Shown here piece by piece: positions 38,593 through 47,496 of a stretch of 64,000 nucleotides of DNA (position 1 is the first letter of the stretch; each line of letters starts with the position of its first letter). The stretch lies in NCBI GenBank assembly GCA_963721725.1, contig CAVRLX010000024.1, positions 1 to 64,000 of the forward strand, read 5' to 3'. Both the position numbers and the translations under genes were made by a program. The notes below the pieces were generated by a model. The model was not told where the DNA came from and did not search any database. It saw only the letters and a list, made by a program, of their open reading frames with translations. The DNA comes from RI-153 sp963721725 (GTDB taxonomy: Bacteria; Chloroflexota; Anaerolineae; Caldilineales; Caldilineaceae).

Positions 38593-39426
38593 TTAGCCAA
38601 ACCGTCCGGTGATATAGTCTTCGGTGCGTTTGTCGCTGGGTTTGGTAAAAATGCGGTGGGTTGCGCCATATTCCACCAAATGGCCGGCACGGTGTTCATC
38701 CACCATGAAAAACGCCGTGAAATCCGAGACACGCGCCGCCTGTTGCATGTTGTGGGTAACGACGATAATCGTGTACTGCTTGGCAAGCTCTTGCATCAGA
38801 TCTTCAATCTTGAGCGTGGCGATGGGATCCAAAGCCGAGGCTGGTTCATCCATGAGGATAATCTCGGGCTTAACGGCAATGGCACGCGCAATGCACAGGC
38901 GCTGTTGTTGCCCGCCGGAAAGACCGAACACGCTCTGCTGCAATTTGTCTTTTACTTCGTCCCACAGGGCTGCGCCGCGCAGTGATTCTTCCACAAGATC
39001 GTCCATATCGCCTTTGAAGCCGTTAATGCGCGCGCCCCAGGCCACATTTTCGTAGATCGACTTGGGGAAGGGGTTGGCCTTTTGAAAGACCATGCCGATC
39101 CGGCGGCGCACCTCGACGGGATCGACGTGGGGGGCGTAAATATCTTGGCCGCGAAACAAAATTTCGCCCTGGATTCTGGCCCCCACAATCAGATCGTTCA
39201 TGCGGTTGAACGAACGCAACACCGTGCTTTTGCCACAGCCCGACGGCCCAATCATGGCGGTAATCTTTTGTTTCTTCACCGCCAGGTTGACATCGCGCAC
39301 GGCCAGAAAGCTGCCGTAGAAAATGTTCAGTTCATGGGCGGCAATCGCCACTTCATCCTGTGGCTGCCGCACCGGGGCAAGATCGCTCTCGCGGTTGCGG
39401 GCAGAGTTGGCAATCGAAATACTCAT
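38593..39426 (-). CDS. pstB: Phosphate ABC transporter ATPase PstB
   Basis: The ATPase drives high-affinity phosphate import. Walker A is GPSGCGKST at residues 60-68, the signature is LSGGQQQRLCIARA, Walker B is 'IILMDEPASALDP', and the switch histidine is in 'IIVVTHNMQQAARVS'. 'FRGQDIYAPHVDPVEVRRRI GMVFQKANPFP' is typical of PstB. The length (277 aa) is normal. It follows pstA by 20 bp and precedes arsC by 1 bp. Confidence 0.97.
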   Translation of the reverse strand: MSISIANSARNRESDLAPVRQPQDEVAIAAHELNIFYGSFLAVRDVNLAVKKQKITAMIGPSGCGKSTVLRSFNRMNDLIVGARIQGEILFRGQDIYAPHVDPVEVRRRIGMVFQKANPFPKSIYENVAWGARINGFKGDMDDLVEESLRGAALWDEVKDKLQQSVFGLSGGQQQRLCIARAIAVKPEIILMDEPASALDPIATLKIEDLMQELAKQYTIIVVTHNMQQAARVSDFTAFFMVDEHRAGHLVEYGATHRIFTKPSDKRTEDYITGRFG

Positions 39427-39446
39427 GGGTTCGTCCTTCGGGTAGA

Positions 39447-40715
39447 TTACAGGCTTTCGCGCTGGAATCGGTTACGCATGATCACCGCTGTTGCATTAAG
39501 CGAGAGCAGCAACAACAACAAAACAAGAATGGCAGCCGCGGCCAAATTGCGAAATTCGGCCTGCGGGCGCGAGGTCCACTGATAGATCTGAATGGGCAAG
39601 GTGGTAAATTTGGCAAAAGGACCGTTGGGATCCATGGTAATAAACGTTGACGCCCCCACCACCACCAACGGAGCCGTCTCCCCAATCCCCCGCGAAATCG
39701 CCAAAATGGTCCCTGTCAAAATGCCGGGCAGGGCACTGGGCAAGACATGATGCCAGATCACCTGCCACTGCGTCGCGCCCAGACCATAGCCAGCCTGACG
39801 CAGTGAAATCGGCACGGCGCGGATGGCTTCTTGGCCGTTAATAATCAGCAACGGCAGAATCAACAGCGCCAAAGTCAATCCCGCCGAAAGAAGTGTGCGT
39901 CCATTGGCTGTCGCATCGCCGCCCACGCCAAAAATAGCCCCACTGGTAAACGGCTGCATCACGCGCACGAAGATCGTCAGCCCCAACATGCCATAAATAA
40001 TCGAAGGCACGCCCGCCAGATTGTTAATGTTGGTCTGGATTAGACGGTTGTACCAGAGATCGCGGCGGGCGTACTCCTCCAGATAGATGGCCGCGCCCAC
40101 GCCAATCGGAAAGGCAAAGAGAATCGTGATGAAAATCGTCCATAGCGAGCCAAAGATCGCTGTGCGAACACCTGCCAGGGAGGGATCACTGGATTGTGTG
40201 GAGCTGACAAAGTCGCCAGTCACCCAACTGCGAAATTCCAGTTCGGCCTGGGGATACTTTTCAGCCACCGTCGCTTCGATGGCCGCCCGGTTGAAAATAG
40301 AGTCCATGAGCGTCCAGCTCGCTTCGATCTGCGGCTTAATCGCCCGATCTCCAATAAGGTTGAGCAGATTCCCACGGCTGCGCTCGGCCATGGGCATCTC
40401 CGATTCAAAGCGGCGCAACAGTCCAGAGGAGACATCCGCGCTGAACACGCTCCCCAATTGCGCTTTGTCCATATCCTCCAGCGCCACGCCGTCTAGCGCC
40501 AGCGTCTCCGGTTGCACAGTATTTTCAACGGCCACCATTCCAAAAGCCTGATTGATCACGGTATAGAGCAGCAGGGTCAGGGCAATGATGCCAATCAGCG
40601 TGGAAAGCTGAAACAAGATGGCCCAGACTTGGCCGGTGCGCTGGCGCGCTGCCGTTAGTCGGCGATATTCCTCATCCGTGGGCAGTGTGTCGGCGGGGCT
40701 AAGCGGTGTACTCAT
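39447..40715 (-). CDS. pstA: Phosphate ABC transporter permease PstA with a large extracytoplasmic insert
   Basis: The C-terminal ~280 residues are a standard PstA permease, with 'LYLEEYARRDL'-type and 'SLRQAGYGLGATQWQVIWH' EAA loop stretches. At 422 aa it is ~120 residues longer than most PstA. The extra part lies between the first membrane segment (LSTLIGIIALTLLLYTVI) and the second (IFGSLWTIFITILFAFPI), so it should face outside the cell. It overlaps pstC by 4 bp. The insert contains no motif I know. Confidence 0.92.
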   Translation of the reverse strand: MSTPLSPADTLPTDEEYRRLTAARQRTGQVWAILFQLSTLIGIIALTLLLYTVINQAFGMVAVENTVQPETLALDGVALEDMDKAQLGSVFSADVSSGLLRRFESEMPMAERSRGNLLNLIGDRAIKPQIEASWTLMDSIFNRAAIEATVAEKYPQAELEFRSWVTGDFVSSTQSSDPSLAGVRTAIFGSLWTIFITILFAFPIGVGAAIYLEEYARRDLWYNRLIQTNINNLAGVPSIIYGMLGLTIFVRVMQPFTSGAIFGVGGDATANGRTLLSAGLTLALLILPLLIINGQEAIRAVPISLRQAGYGLGATQWQVIWHHVLPSALPGILTGTILAISRGIGETAPLVVVGASTFITMDPNGPFAKFTTLPIQIYQWTSRPQAEFRNLAAAAILVLLLLLLSLNATAVIMRNRFQRESL

Positions 40716-41722
40716 TCGTATACCTCCCGGAAGCGGCGCACGATTTGCTGGCTGATGATGTTGAGTACCAGAGTCATCAGGAATAACAAGAGGCCGATGG
40801 CAAAAAGACTGTTGTAGTCGACGCTGTCATAGCTGAGATCGCCGCCGCTAATCCGTACAATATGGCCGGTCATAGTCTCGGCAGCGCGGAAGGGATTCAG
40901 GGTCAACTGTGGCCCTGCACCGGCGGCAATCGCCACAATCATGGTTTCGCCGATCGCCCGTGAGATGGCAACGATCACCGCGGCGGTGATCCCAGAGAGG
41001 GCGGCAGGCACAACCACCTTTAACGCAGTTTCCAGTTTGGTGGCCCCCGATCCATAGGCGGCTTGACGCAACGATCCGGGTACGGCGCGCAGGGCATCTT
41101 CGCTCATGGAACTGATCAGCGGGATGATCAAGATGCCGATGACAATGCCCGCCGAGGCGGTGTTATAGATCTCGACAACATCACGGCCAAAGATGGAGCG
41201 CAGGGTGGGCGTCATAAAATAGAGGGCAAAATAGCCATAGACTACGGTGGGGACACCCGCCAACACTTCAAGCACAGGTTTGAGAATGCTGCGCATACGC
41301 AGAGACGCGTATTCACTTAAATAAATGGCGATCGACAGCCCCAGCGGCAACGCCACCAGCATCGCAATGCTGCTGACCACCAGTGTGGCTGTGACCAGCG
41401 GCCAGATGCTAAACTGCCCGATGGCGGGCTGCCATTGCCCTGCCCCGAAAAATTCGCCCAACGAGACGCCGTTGGTGAAAAAATGCAAAGATTCGTTGCC
41501 CAGAACAAAGACAATTCCTACGGTGGTGAGAACAGAGACTGCCCCACAGAGGAAGAGAAAGCCTTGAATAATGCTCTCTCCCAGGCGCGGTTGTCGGGAC
41601 AGATCAAGCTGTGGTCCATCTGTGGTGGGTTCCGCTTGCGGGCGGGCGGATGTGCGTACCATGTGTGCTCCCGTTGAGTCAGCAGATACGGTGGAAAGAA
41701 GTTGATCTGTTGAGTGTGTCAT
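40712..41722 (-). CDS. pstC: Phosphate ABC transporter permease PstC
   Basis: This is the second membrane channel subunit. Six membrane segments are seen, starting at 'ESIIQGFLFLCGAVSVLTTV', and the EAA loop is 'VPGSLRQAAYGSGATKLETA'. The ~50-residue N-terminal cytoplasmic stretch before it is poorly conserved in type. The length of 336 aa is usual. It lies 208 bp after pstS with a strong hairpin in between, and its end overlaps pstA. Confidence 0.95.
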   Translation of the reverse strand: MTHSTDQLLSTVSADSTGAHMVRTSARPQAEPTTDGPQLDLSRQPRLGESIIQGFLFLCGAVSVLTTVGIVFVLGNESLHFFTNGVSLGEFFGAGQWQPAIGQFSIWPLVTATLVVSSIAMLVALPLGLSIAIYLSEYASLRMRSILKPVLEVLAGVPTVVYGYFALYFMTPTLRSIFGRDVVEIYNTASAGIVIGILIIPLISSMSEDALRAVPGSLRQAAYGSGATKLETALKVVVPAALSGITAAVIVAISRAIGETMIVAIAAGAGPQLTLNPFRAAETMTGHIVRISGGDLSYDSVDYNSLFAIGLLLFLMTLVLNIISQQIVRRFREVYE

Positions 41723-41860
41723 GACCGCTCACCTCGCTTCTGTGCGTGATAGGCCATGCCTTCAGCCTATCACACCAACACGCCAATATTCGTTAGATTG
41801 TTTGCTATCTAAAATGAAACCTGGATCGAAAACTGAATTTTTCAAGCCTTACGCGAAGCG

Positions 41861-41899
41861 CCAAACAACTGGGGAGACAGGCTCGTCCCAGTTGTTTGG
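41861..41899 (-). terminator. Hairpin between pstS and pstC
   Basis: A 13-bp perfect stem (CCAAACAACTGGG / CCCAGTTGTTTGG) with a 13-nt loop lies 32 bp after the pstS stop on the minus strand. It has no long T run, so it is more likely to be a partial terminator or mRNA-stabilising hairpin that raises pstS expression over the permeases, as is common for binding-protein genes. Confidence 0.6.
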
Positions 41900-41930
41900 G
41901 TTGCTATCAGCGATCTCCTGTTACAGGCGA

Positions 41931-42926
41931 CTACTGCCCGTTCACGGCAGCAAGCAAAGCCTCGCGCGCTCCGTTCAGTGCTTCTTCGCTGGCCGGGAAA
42001 TAGCCGATCTGCACGATCTCTTCGTTGACATAGGTCAAGTAGAAATTGATGAAGCCTGCCACCTGGGGCTTGGCCGCCAAGATGCCAGCATCGGAATAGA
42101 TGAAGAGCGGGCGGGAGAGCGGGTATTCACCGGCTTCGACATTCTCGGCGTTGGGTTCGACGCCCTCAATCGAGAGGATTTTCAGAAGCTCAGCGTTTTC
42201 TTCATAGTAGGCATAGCCAAAGTAGCCAATGGCATAGGGGCTGCCTTCCACGCCTTGCACAAGCACGTTGTCATCTTCGCTAAGTTGCAGATTAGCCGCG
42301 CTCAGAATGGGGGCCTCGTCTTCGTCAAAGACGGCTTCGACAAAATAATCAAAAGTGCCGCTGTCGGTGCCAGGGCCAAAGCGCTGAATCGGCTCGGCGG
42401 GCCAGTCGGGGTTCACATCCTGCCAGGTAGCGGCAGTGGAAAAGATCAGCGCCAGTTCTTCCACGGTCAGGTTATCCACAAAATCATTTTCAGCACTGAC
42501 CACCACGGCCAGGGCATCGGTGCCGATCCGGAATTCAATCGGTGTGCGGTCAATGGCAGCGCACGATTCGATTTCTGTGTCGCGAATGGCGCGGCTGGCG
42601 TTGGCAATATCGGTCTCGCCAGCCACACAGAAGCGCTCGAAGCCAGCACCGCTGCCGATGCTATCAATCGTGGGGTTGCCGGCAAAGCCTTCGTTCTGGA
42701 AGCGCTCCATCATGGCTTCGGTCAGGGGGTAGACCGTGGAGCTACCGGCGATGATGATCTCGCCATTCAAATCCAGCGGGTTCACTGCGGGCAACATGCC
42801 CCCGGCCATTTCGGCGGCGGGCGCTTGGGCGGCGGGTGCTTCAGTTGCCGGAGTATCAGCCTCGGAACCGCAAGCAGCCACCGCCAGGGCAACCATTGCC
42901 AATAGAACAATCAACAAACGACGCAT
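41931..42926 (-). CDS. pstS: Phosphate-binding lipoprotein PstS
   Basis: PstS captures phosphate outside the membrane. ATG 42926 (MRRLLIVLLAMVALAVAACG) follows a GGAGGAGA site and gives a lipobox VAAC. The Ala/Pro/Thr-rich linker (~residues 20-45) is followed by 'EIIIAGSSTVYPLTEAM', with the phosphate-contacting Ser-Ser-Thr, 'TIDSIGSGAGFERFC' and 'GTDSGTFDYFVEA'. The length is 331 aa. A three-hexamer Pho box lies ~130 bp upstream. Confidence 0.95.
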   Translation of the reverse strand: MRRLLIVLLAMVALAVAACGSEADTPATEAPAAQAPAAEMAGGMLPAVNPLDLNGEIIIAGSSTVYPLTEAMMERFQNEGFAGNPTIDSIGSGAGFERFCVAGETDIANASRAIRDTEIESCAAIDRTPIEFRIGTDALAVVVSAENDFVDNLTVEELALIFSTAATWQDVNPDWPAEPIQRFGPGTDSGTFDYFVEAVFDEDEAPILSAANLQLSEDDNVLVQGVEGSPYAIGYFGYAYYEENAELLKILSIEGVEPNAENVEAGEYPLSRPLFIYSDAGILAAKPQVAGFINFYLTYVNEEIVQIGYFPASEEALNGAREALLAAVNGQ

Positions 42927-43052
42927 ATCTTTCTCCTCCACTTGAGACAGTTTTCTTTAGATTCTTTTGACATGAGTTTGCGTACAGTCGGTACGCTTGG
43001 GCCAAGCATACTGAGGATAAATTAACAATACGTATTGAGGAGGTAGAAGAAT

Positions 43053-43080
43053 TGTTAACAATCTGTTAAAAGTGGGTAAA
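43053..43080 (-). promoter_or_regulatory. Pho box (three PhoB/PhoP-type hexamers)
   Basis: On the minus strand the sequence reads TTTACC-CACTT-TTAACA-GATTG-TTAACA, three hexamers spaced exactly 11 bp apart. This matches the TT(A/T/C)ACA repeats recognised by PhoP in Bacillus, with 5, 6 and 6 of 6 matching. It lies 127-154 bp before the pstS start, in the gap after phoR. By its position it should make the pst operon respond to the adjacent PhoB/PhoR pair. The site is inferred from sequence alone. Confidence 0.7.
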
Positions 43081-43099
43081 AGGAGATAAAACGACCCGC

Positions 43100-44956
43100 T
43101 TAAGCCCAGGCATCTGGGTCTGTGGGCTGGACCGGGGACACGTCGCGCGTGGTTTCATGGGGGAGGGTGGGCAGAGAAAAGTAGAAGGTGCTGCCTTCGC
43201 CTTCGACACTTTCCGCCCAGATGCGGCCTTCGTGGGCCTGCACAATGTGTTTGGAGATCGCCAAGCCCAGGCCCGTACCGCCTGCCGAACGTGCCTGATC
43301 CTCTTTATAGAAGCGCTCGAAAATACGCGGCAAGGCTTCCGCGCTGATGCCGATGCCTGTGTCGGCCACGGCAAAGACAACCCAACGGCGTGCTTGTTCG
43401 GTCTGGGTCTGGGCACGCACGGTGATAGTGCCGCCAGCCAATGTAAACTTGATGGCGTTGTGAACCAAGTTCGTCAACACTTGGTGAATGCGTTCGCCGT
43501 CGGCCATCACCAGGGGCAACCCACCGGGCAGGTCTACAATCAATTCCACACGGGCGCGCTCGGCCTGGGGTTGCAGGCGTTCCACAGGACGCAGCACAAT
43601 TTCGCTCACCGCCGTGGGCTGGAGTCGAAAGGGGACGCGTCCCGATTCAATGCGCGATAGCTCCAACAACTCCTGCACCATCTGGGCCAGAGAATCAACC
43701 TCGGTCTCGATGCGATCCAAAAAGCGCTGCGCCGCCGGGGGATCGTCCAGCGCGCCATCGCGCAACGTCTCCACGAGGGCGCGCAACGAGGCCAGTGGCG
43801 TGCGTAGTTCATGGGAGATGTTACTGACAAAGTCGCGACGCACGGTCTCCAAACGGCGCAATTGGGTCAAATCTTGCAAAATCACGTGATAGCCGCGGCG
43901 CTGTCCATCCCGATCGGGCGTCGAAACGGCGCGGATCACACGGCGCTCCATGTCGAGCATGGTCTCCTGGGTGCTGGCTTCTTCTTGAGATCGACGCCAC
44001 AGGCCCACCAACCGATGATCACGGGCGACCTGGGGAAAGGAGAGATCCACCGAGCGTTTGCGGTGTATACGCAAAAGGCGGGCGGCAGCCGGGTTAATCA
44101 GTTGCACCCGGCCCTCGTCATCCAAAAGCAGAACGCCATCCACCATATTGTTGAGAATGGTGGAAAGCCGCTCTTGTTCGCGCTGGAGACTGGAAACCTG
44201 TTCCAACAGTCGATCTGCCATGCGGTTGAAGGCCCGCAAGAGTTGCCCCACTTCGTCGTGGGAGCGGGGGTGAATGCGTACACTCCAATTGCCACGCGAC
44301 ATCTGCACGGCGATTTCGGTGAGGCGGCGAATGGGCTTGGCGATGCGCTCGGCCACGATGACCGAGAGCAGGCCTGTGAAGATCATGGCGATTAGCCCAC
44401 CCACCACTACGGCCGTGCGCAGCGGCATCACGCTGGATTCGGCGTCGGTGAGGGGCATGGAAAGGCGCAAAACCCCCAGCGGCGGTGTGGCTGGATCCGC
44501 CGAGGGCGCAGGAATTAAGGCGGCAACGTAGAAGGTGTCAAAGCCATGGGTGCGGCTATAGCGAGTGCTTTCGCCTGCGCCAGAGGCCAGCGCGCTGATC
44601 ACTTCGGGGCGCTGGCTGTGATCTTCCATGGTCACGGCGGCGGCGTCAGAATCGGCCAACACCACGCCATCTTGACCGATGAGGGTGACCCGCACGTTGA
44701 GCAGATCGCCCCATTCGTTGATAAGCGCTTGCAGATCGGCATCGCCAACCTTCCAACGCTGGGCGTAGAGGCCGGAACGTAGCGTTTGGTTATTAGCCAG
44801 CAGTTTGCTTTCGGCCAGGAGCGTCGCCTGGAGATTGGTGAGGGTGACGGTGCGTACCTGTTGGGTGAGGTAGAGTGTCAGCCCGACCATAATCACAACC
44901 AGCAGGGCCATGTAGGCCAGGGCGATGCGCCAGCGCAGTGTGTTCAATTGGAACAT
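43100..44956 (-). CDS. phoR: Phosphate sensor histidine kinase PhoR
   Basis: The kinase senses phosphate status and phosphorylates PhoB. The N-terminus has two membrane segments (LAYMALLVVIMVGLTLYL and 'LRTAVVVGGLIAMIFTGLL') around a periplasmic domain. HAMP follows, then a PAS domain (LSTILNNMVDGVLLLDDEGR), HisKA with the phospho-accepting His (~380) in FVSNISHELRTPLASL, and HATPase_c boxes (NLVHNAIKFT, ADTGIGIS, GTGLGLAIS). The length of 618 aa matches the larger PhoR/ResE-type kinases. It follows phoB by 20 bp. Confidence 0.93.
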   Translation of the reverse strand: MFQLNTLRWRIALAYMALLVVIMVGLTLYLTQQVRTVTLTNLQATLLAESKLLANNQTLRSGLYAQRWKVGDADLQALINEWGDLLNVRVTLIGQDGVVLADSDAAAVTMEDHSQRPEVISALASGAGESTRYSRTHGFDTFYVAALIPAPSADPATPPLGVLRLSMPLTDAESSVMPLRTAVVVGGLIAMIFTGLLSVIVAERIAKPIRRLTEIAVQMSRGNWSVRIHPRSHDEVGQLLRAFNRMADRLLEQVSSLQREQERLSTILNNMVDGVLLLDDEGRVQLINPAAARLLRIHRKRSVDLSFPQVARDHRLVGLWRRSQEEASTQETMLDMERRVIRAVSTPDRDGQRRGYHVILQDLTQLRRLETVRRDFVSNISHELRTPLASLRALVETLRDGALDDPPAAQRFLDRIETEVDSLAQMVQELLELSRIESGRVPFRLQPTAVSEIVLRPVERLQPQAERARVELIVDLPGGLPLVMADGERIHQVLTNLVHNAIKFTLAGGTITVRAQTQTEQARRWVVFAVADTGIGISAEALPRIFERFYKEDQARSAGGTGLGLAISKHIVQAHEGRIWAESVEGEGSTFYFSLPTLPHETTRDVSPVQPTDPDAWA

Positions 44957-44976
44957 GAGTGGCCTCGGAAAGAGGT

Positions 44977-45699
44977 TTAGCCTTCAAAACGATAGCCAAT
45001 GCCGCGCACGGTGACAATGCGGTGGGGTTCGGCAGGATCGCGCTCGATCTTTTCGCGCAGCCAACGCACATGCACATCCACTGTGCGGCTGCCTCCGCTA
45101 TAGTCCCAGCCCCACACCCGCTCTAAAATTAAATCTCGACCGATGACAATGCGCCGGTTTTCTGCCAAGAAGAGCAGGAGTTCATATTCCTTTGGCTTCA
45201 GGTGCAGAACCTCGCCACCGAGCAGCACTTCGTGGCGTTCGGGATCAATGAGCAAATTGCCAAAGTGCAGTTTGCGCCCGTTGCTTGGGACCTCGCGCAG
45301 GGTCTCGTCGTCGGTTTCCATCTCTTCGCGGATCAAGCGCACACGGCGCAGGTGCGCCTTCACCCGCGCAATCAATTCGCGCATACTAAAGGGCTTGGTG
45401 AGATAGTCATCTGCGCCCACCTCTAGCCCCACAATTTTATCAATCTCGTCGTCACGCGCCGTCAACATCAAAATCGGCACGTTCATCTCCTGGCGCAAAA
45501 TGCGACACACTTCAAAGCCATCCAGCCCAGGCAACATTACGTCCAACACGATTAGATCGGGGCGTTCGCGCCGGGCCACATCCAAGGCCGTGGCTCCGTT
45601 GCGCGCCGTCACCGCTTCATAGCCCTGGCGCGTGAAGTTATATTCCAGGGTTTCCACCAGGGTGGCTTCATCTTCCACAATCAAAATTTTATGGCTCAC
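44977..45699 (-). CDS. phoB: Response regulator PhoB/PhoP (OmpR family)
   Basis: The receiver domain has the phosphorylated Asp at D53 (LIVLDVMLPG) and the Lys in 'DDYLTKPF'. The C-terminal winged-helix domain includes 'HLKPKEYELLLFLAENRRIV' and ends VRGIGYRFEG. Located directly before phoR and followed by the pst operon, it is very probably the regulator binding the Pho box at 43053-43080. A possible -10 element TACAAT lies at 45769-45774. Confidence 0.93.
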   Translation of the reverse strand: MSHKILIVEDEATLVETLEYNFTRQGYEAVTARNGATALDVARRERPDLIVLDVMLPGLDGFEVCRILRQEMNVPILMLTARDDEIDKIVGLEVGADDYLTKPFSMRELIARVKAHLRRVRLIREEMETDDETLREVPSNGRKLHFGNLLIDPERHEVLLGGEVLHLKPKEYELLLFLAENRRIVIGRDLILERVWGWDYSGGSRTVDVHVRWLREKIERDPAEPHRIVTVRGIGYRFEG

Positions 45700-45768
45700 G
45701 CCTGCAATCCTTGAGAAAATTCACCAATGCGGTGCAGAAATGGACACAGTCTGGTCCACATGGGGGGC

Positions 45769-45774
45769 ATTGTA
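45769..45774 (-). promoter_or_regulatory. Possible -10 element of phoB-phoR
   Basis: TACAAT on the minus strand, 70 bp upstream of phoB, in an otherwise GC-rich gap. No convincing -35 element sits at 16-18 bp, although a TTTACC lies 20 bp upstream and could be part of a Pho-type activated promoter. Confidence 0.3.
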
Positions 45775-45810
45775 GCATGAAGCGCGCGCTGCCGGGTAAA
45801 TTGCCAAAGA

Positions 45811-46215
45811 TTAGGGGAGGGTAAAGCCAGTGGTACGCAGATGCAGATCAGCGGCGGGGTCCTGGGTAAAGACAAGCCCGCCCTGGCGCGAGGAATGCGG
45901 TGGGATGTAATCGAAGGTAGTGGTGCTGACTTCGCCGGTGTCGCCGCTGCCGACTTTGCCCTCCACGGCCACATCGGCAGCGGTGGTATCGCCCTGGTTA
46001 ATCACCTGGATCTTGACCATGTAGCCATGCTCATAGGCAATAATCTCTTCCTGGCGCACAAGCAAACTGGGCGCGTCATCGGCGCGCAGACCTTCAATCG
46101 TGATAATCGCCATAGCAGCCAGCACCAAAAGTACGCCAAAAATACCGATTACCCGCTCCCAAAAAGGCGTGATGGCGACGCGGGCAGAATCACCGGAGGA
46201 TGGATCGGCGTTCAT
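45811..46215 (-). CDS. TIGR02588-like membrane-anchored protein
   Basis: One N-terminal membrane segment (VIGIFGVLLVLAAMAIITIE) is followed by an ~95-residue exported beta-rich domain with 'YMVKIQVINQGDTTAADVAVEG' and a 'YIPPHSSRQGGLVFTQDP' motif. This is the known TIGR02588 type, which occurs next to TIGR02587 membrane proteins in several phyla; the function is unknown. ATG 46215 (MNADPSSGDSARVAITPFWE) is used, and it overlaps the region of the next gene's end closely (11 bp apart), so the two are co-expressed. Confidence 0.75.
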   Translation of the reverse strand: MNADPSSGDSARVAITPFWERVIGIFGVLLVLAAMAIITIEGLRADDAPSLLVRQEEIIAYEHGYMVKIQVINQGDTTAADVAVEGKVGSGDTGEVSTTTFDYIPPHSSRQGGLVFTQDPAADLHLRTTGFTLP

Positions 46216-46226
46216 AGAGGGTCTCC

Positions 46227-47102
46227 TTATAAAATAAGCCGGGCCGCAGCCCCGCCAATCGCACCGGGCAATCCCAGCACCACCATCATCATCAAGGTGG
46301 GGGTAAGAGCGGTCTGATCCAAACGGCCAAAGATCCACAGCAAAAAGAGGCTGACCAGCAGCACCAAAATATAGCCGACTACGGTATAGCGCAGAAAGAC
46401 ATCGCCAAACGTGGCATCTTCGGGCGGTGCTTCTTGCCCGCGGAAATCGACGGCATAGACCATGACATGCATAATCAGCAACGAAAGCACCATGAGGGCA
46501 AGGGCATGCCAGGGCGTCACTTGCAGCGCGATTAAGACGATCTCTTCGGTGGGGGCAACGTTGTAATTGAGGAAGAGCGCCCCCACCACCATTAAAAACA
46601 TCTCCTGTTGATAGATGTGCTTTTTTTGCCCAGTGTCGTTGCTATGGTGCTCCCCCAGTTGGCTGCGGGCCAGCAGCGCACCGATGCTGCCGGCGGTGGC
46701 CTCCAGCGAGAGTTTGCCCACGATCTCATCCAGCGACATGGAAAGATTGACCGCGCCCAATAGCGGCAAAAAGATGGCAGCCGTGACAAACCCCACAGCG
46801 CAGCCCACCCCGGCGTCATAAAAGACTTCTTTGGGCGTCAACGCTTGGCGGAACCCTATGGTATGCGCCAGCCCCAACACTAGCAAAAAGGTTACAGCCA
46901 GGAAGAGAACCAGCCGAAACCGGGGAATCGTGCTGCCCAGTTGCCACATTTCCATAGTCATGAGCAAGGGGATGCTGAAAAGCAACGCCCCTACAAAGGC
47001 GCGCGCCAGCCCCGCCCAAAATTCGGGCGGGTGTTCTGATGATGTCTTGCTGTCAGACATGGGCTTTTGCGTGGGAACCACGGCGCTCCTCCGTCTGGGC
47101 AT
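46227..47102 (-). CDS. TIGR02587-like integral membrane protein
   Basis: The protein has about seven or eight hydrophobic segments in 291 residues, including ARAFVGALLFSIPLLMTMEM and LFLAVTFLLVLGLAHTIGF. The conserved-looking 'GYILVLLVSLFLLWIFGRLD' and 'AVNLSMSLDEIVGKLSLEA' stretches fit the TIGR02587 family, found paired with TIGR02588. It lies near phoBR but probably is not part of that regulon. No transport or catalytic motif is visible. The ATG at 47102 could be replaced by 47057 (MSDSKTSSEHPPEFWAGLAR). Confidence 0.7.
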   Translation of the reverse strand: MPRRRSAVVPTQKPMSDSKTSSEHPPEFWAGLARAFVGALLFSIPLLMTMEMWQLGSTIPRFRLVLFLAVTFLLVLGLAHTIGFRQALTPKEVFYDAGVGCAVGFVTAAIFLPLLGAVNLSMSLDEIVGKLSLEATAGSIGALLARSQLGEHHSNDTGQKKHIYQQEMFLMVVGALFLNYNVAPTEEIVLIALQVTPWHALALMVLSLLIMHVMVYAVDFRGQEAPPEDATFGDVFLRYTVVGYILVLLVSLFLLWIFGRLDQTALTPTLMMMVVLGLPGAIGGAAARLIL

Positions 47103-47142
47103 AACGTCCGCTAGACATGGTTGCCGAACAGGGATGGGAAAT

Positions 47143-47230
47143 CAAGTAACTATACAGGTGCGACGCACTCGCCAAGAGTAGATTGGTTGTGAAAAGCTTG
47201 TGTGGTGAGTGCGTCGCACCTTAGATCGAT
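47143..47230. repeat. Long copy 2 of the GTGCGACGCACTCGCCA inverted-repeat element
   Basis: Arms GGTGCGACGCACTCGCCA (47157-47174) and TGGTGAGTGCGTCGCACC (47203-47220) pair with one mismatch around a 28-nt loop. The left flank has the same gtaactatacag outer sequence as the other copies; the right flank has diverged. It lies upstream of the membrane-protein gene. Confidence 0.8.
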
Positions 47231-47245
47231 ATTATCTGAAAAGAA

Positions 47246-47279
47246 AGTCGGTGGCTGAAGATATTTTCAGCCACCGACT
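47246..47279 (-). terminator. Terminator of the DUF1328 gene
   Basis: A 14-bp perfect stem (AGTCGGTGGCTGAA / TTCAGCCACCGACT) with a 6-nt loop is followed on the minus strand by TTTCTTTTC. It lies 37 bp after the small gene's stop. Confidence 0.7.
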
Positions 47280-47316
47280 CATTAACCACAAATTAGCGTG
47301 AAGCAAAATGCACAGC

Positions 47317-47496
47317 CTAGAGGATAAGACTGCCGCCTACCAAGGCCAAGATGAAGATCACCACCGCCACGATTAAGAAGATAGCAAAAAGCCATTTCGA
47401 AGCGGTTGCAGCCCCACGGGCAACCCCTGTAAAGCCTAAGGCTCCAGCGATCAAGGCCACGACCAACGCAACGACTGCCCACCATAAAATATCCAT
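47317..47496 (-). CDS. DUF1328 (YtjA-like) small membrane protein
   Basis: This 59-residue protein is too short to stand out as an open frame but is clear: MDILWWAVVALVVALIAGAL followed by GFTGVARGAATASKWLFAIF and an LIVAVVIFILALVGG tail. The pattern of two membrane segments around a 'GFxGxAxGAAxxxK' loop is that of DUF1328 proteins, small envelope proteins of unknown role often linked to stress. AAGGAG is 8-9 bp before the ATG, and a terminator follows at 47246. Confidence 0.88.
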   Translation of the reverse strand: MDILWWAVVALVVALIAGALGFTGVARGAATASKWLFAIFLIVAVVIFILALVGGSLIL

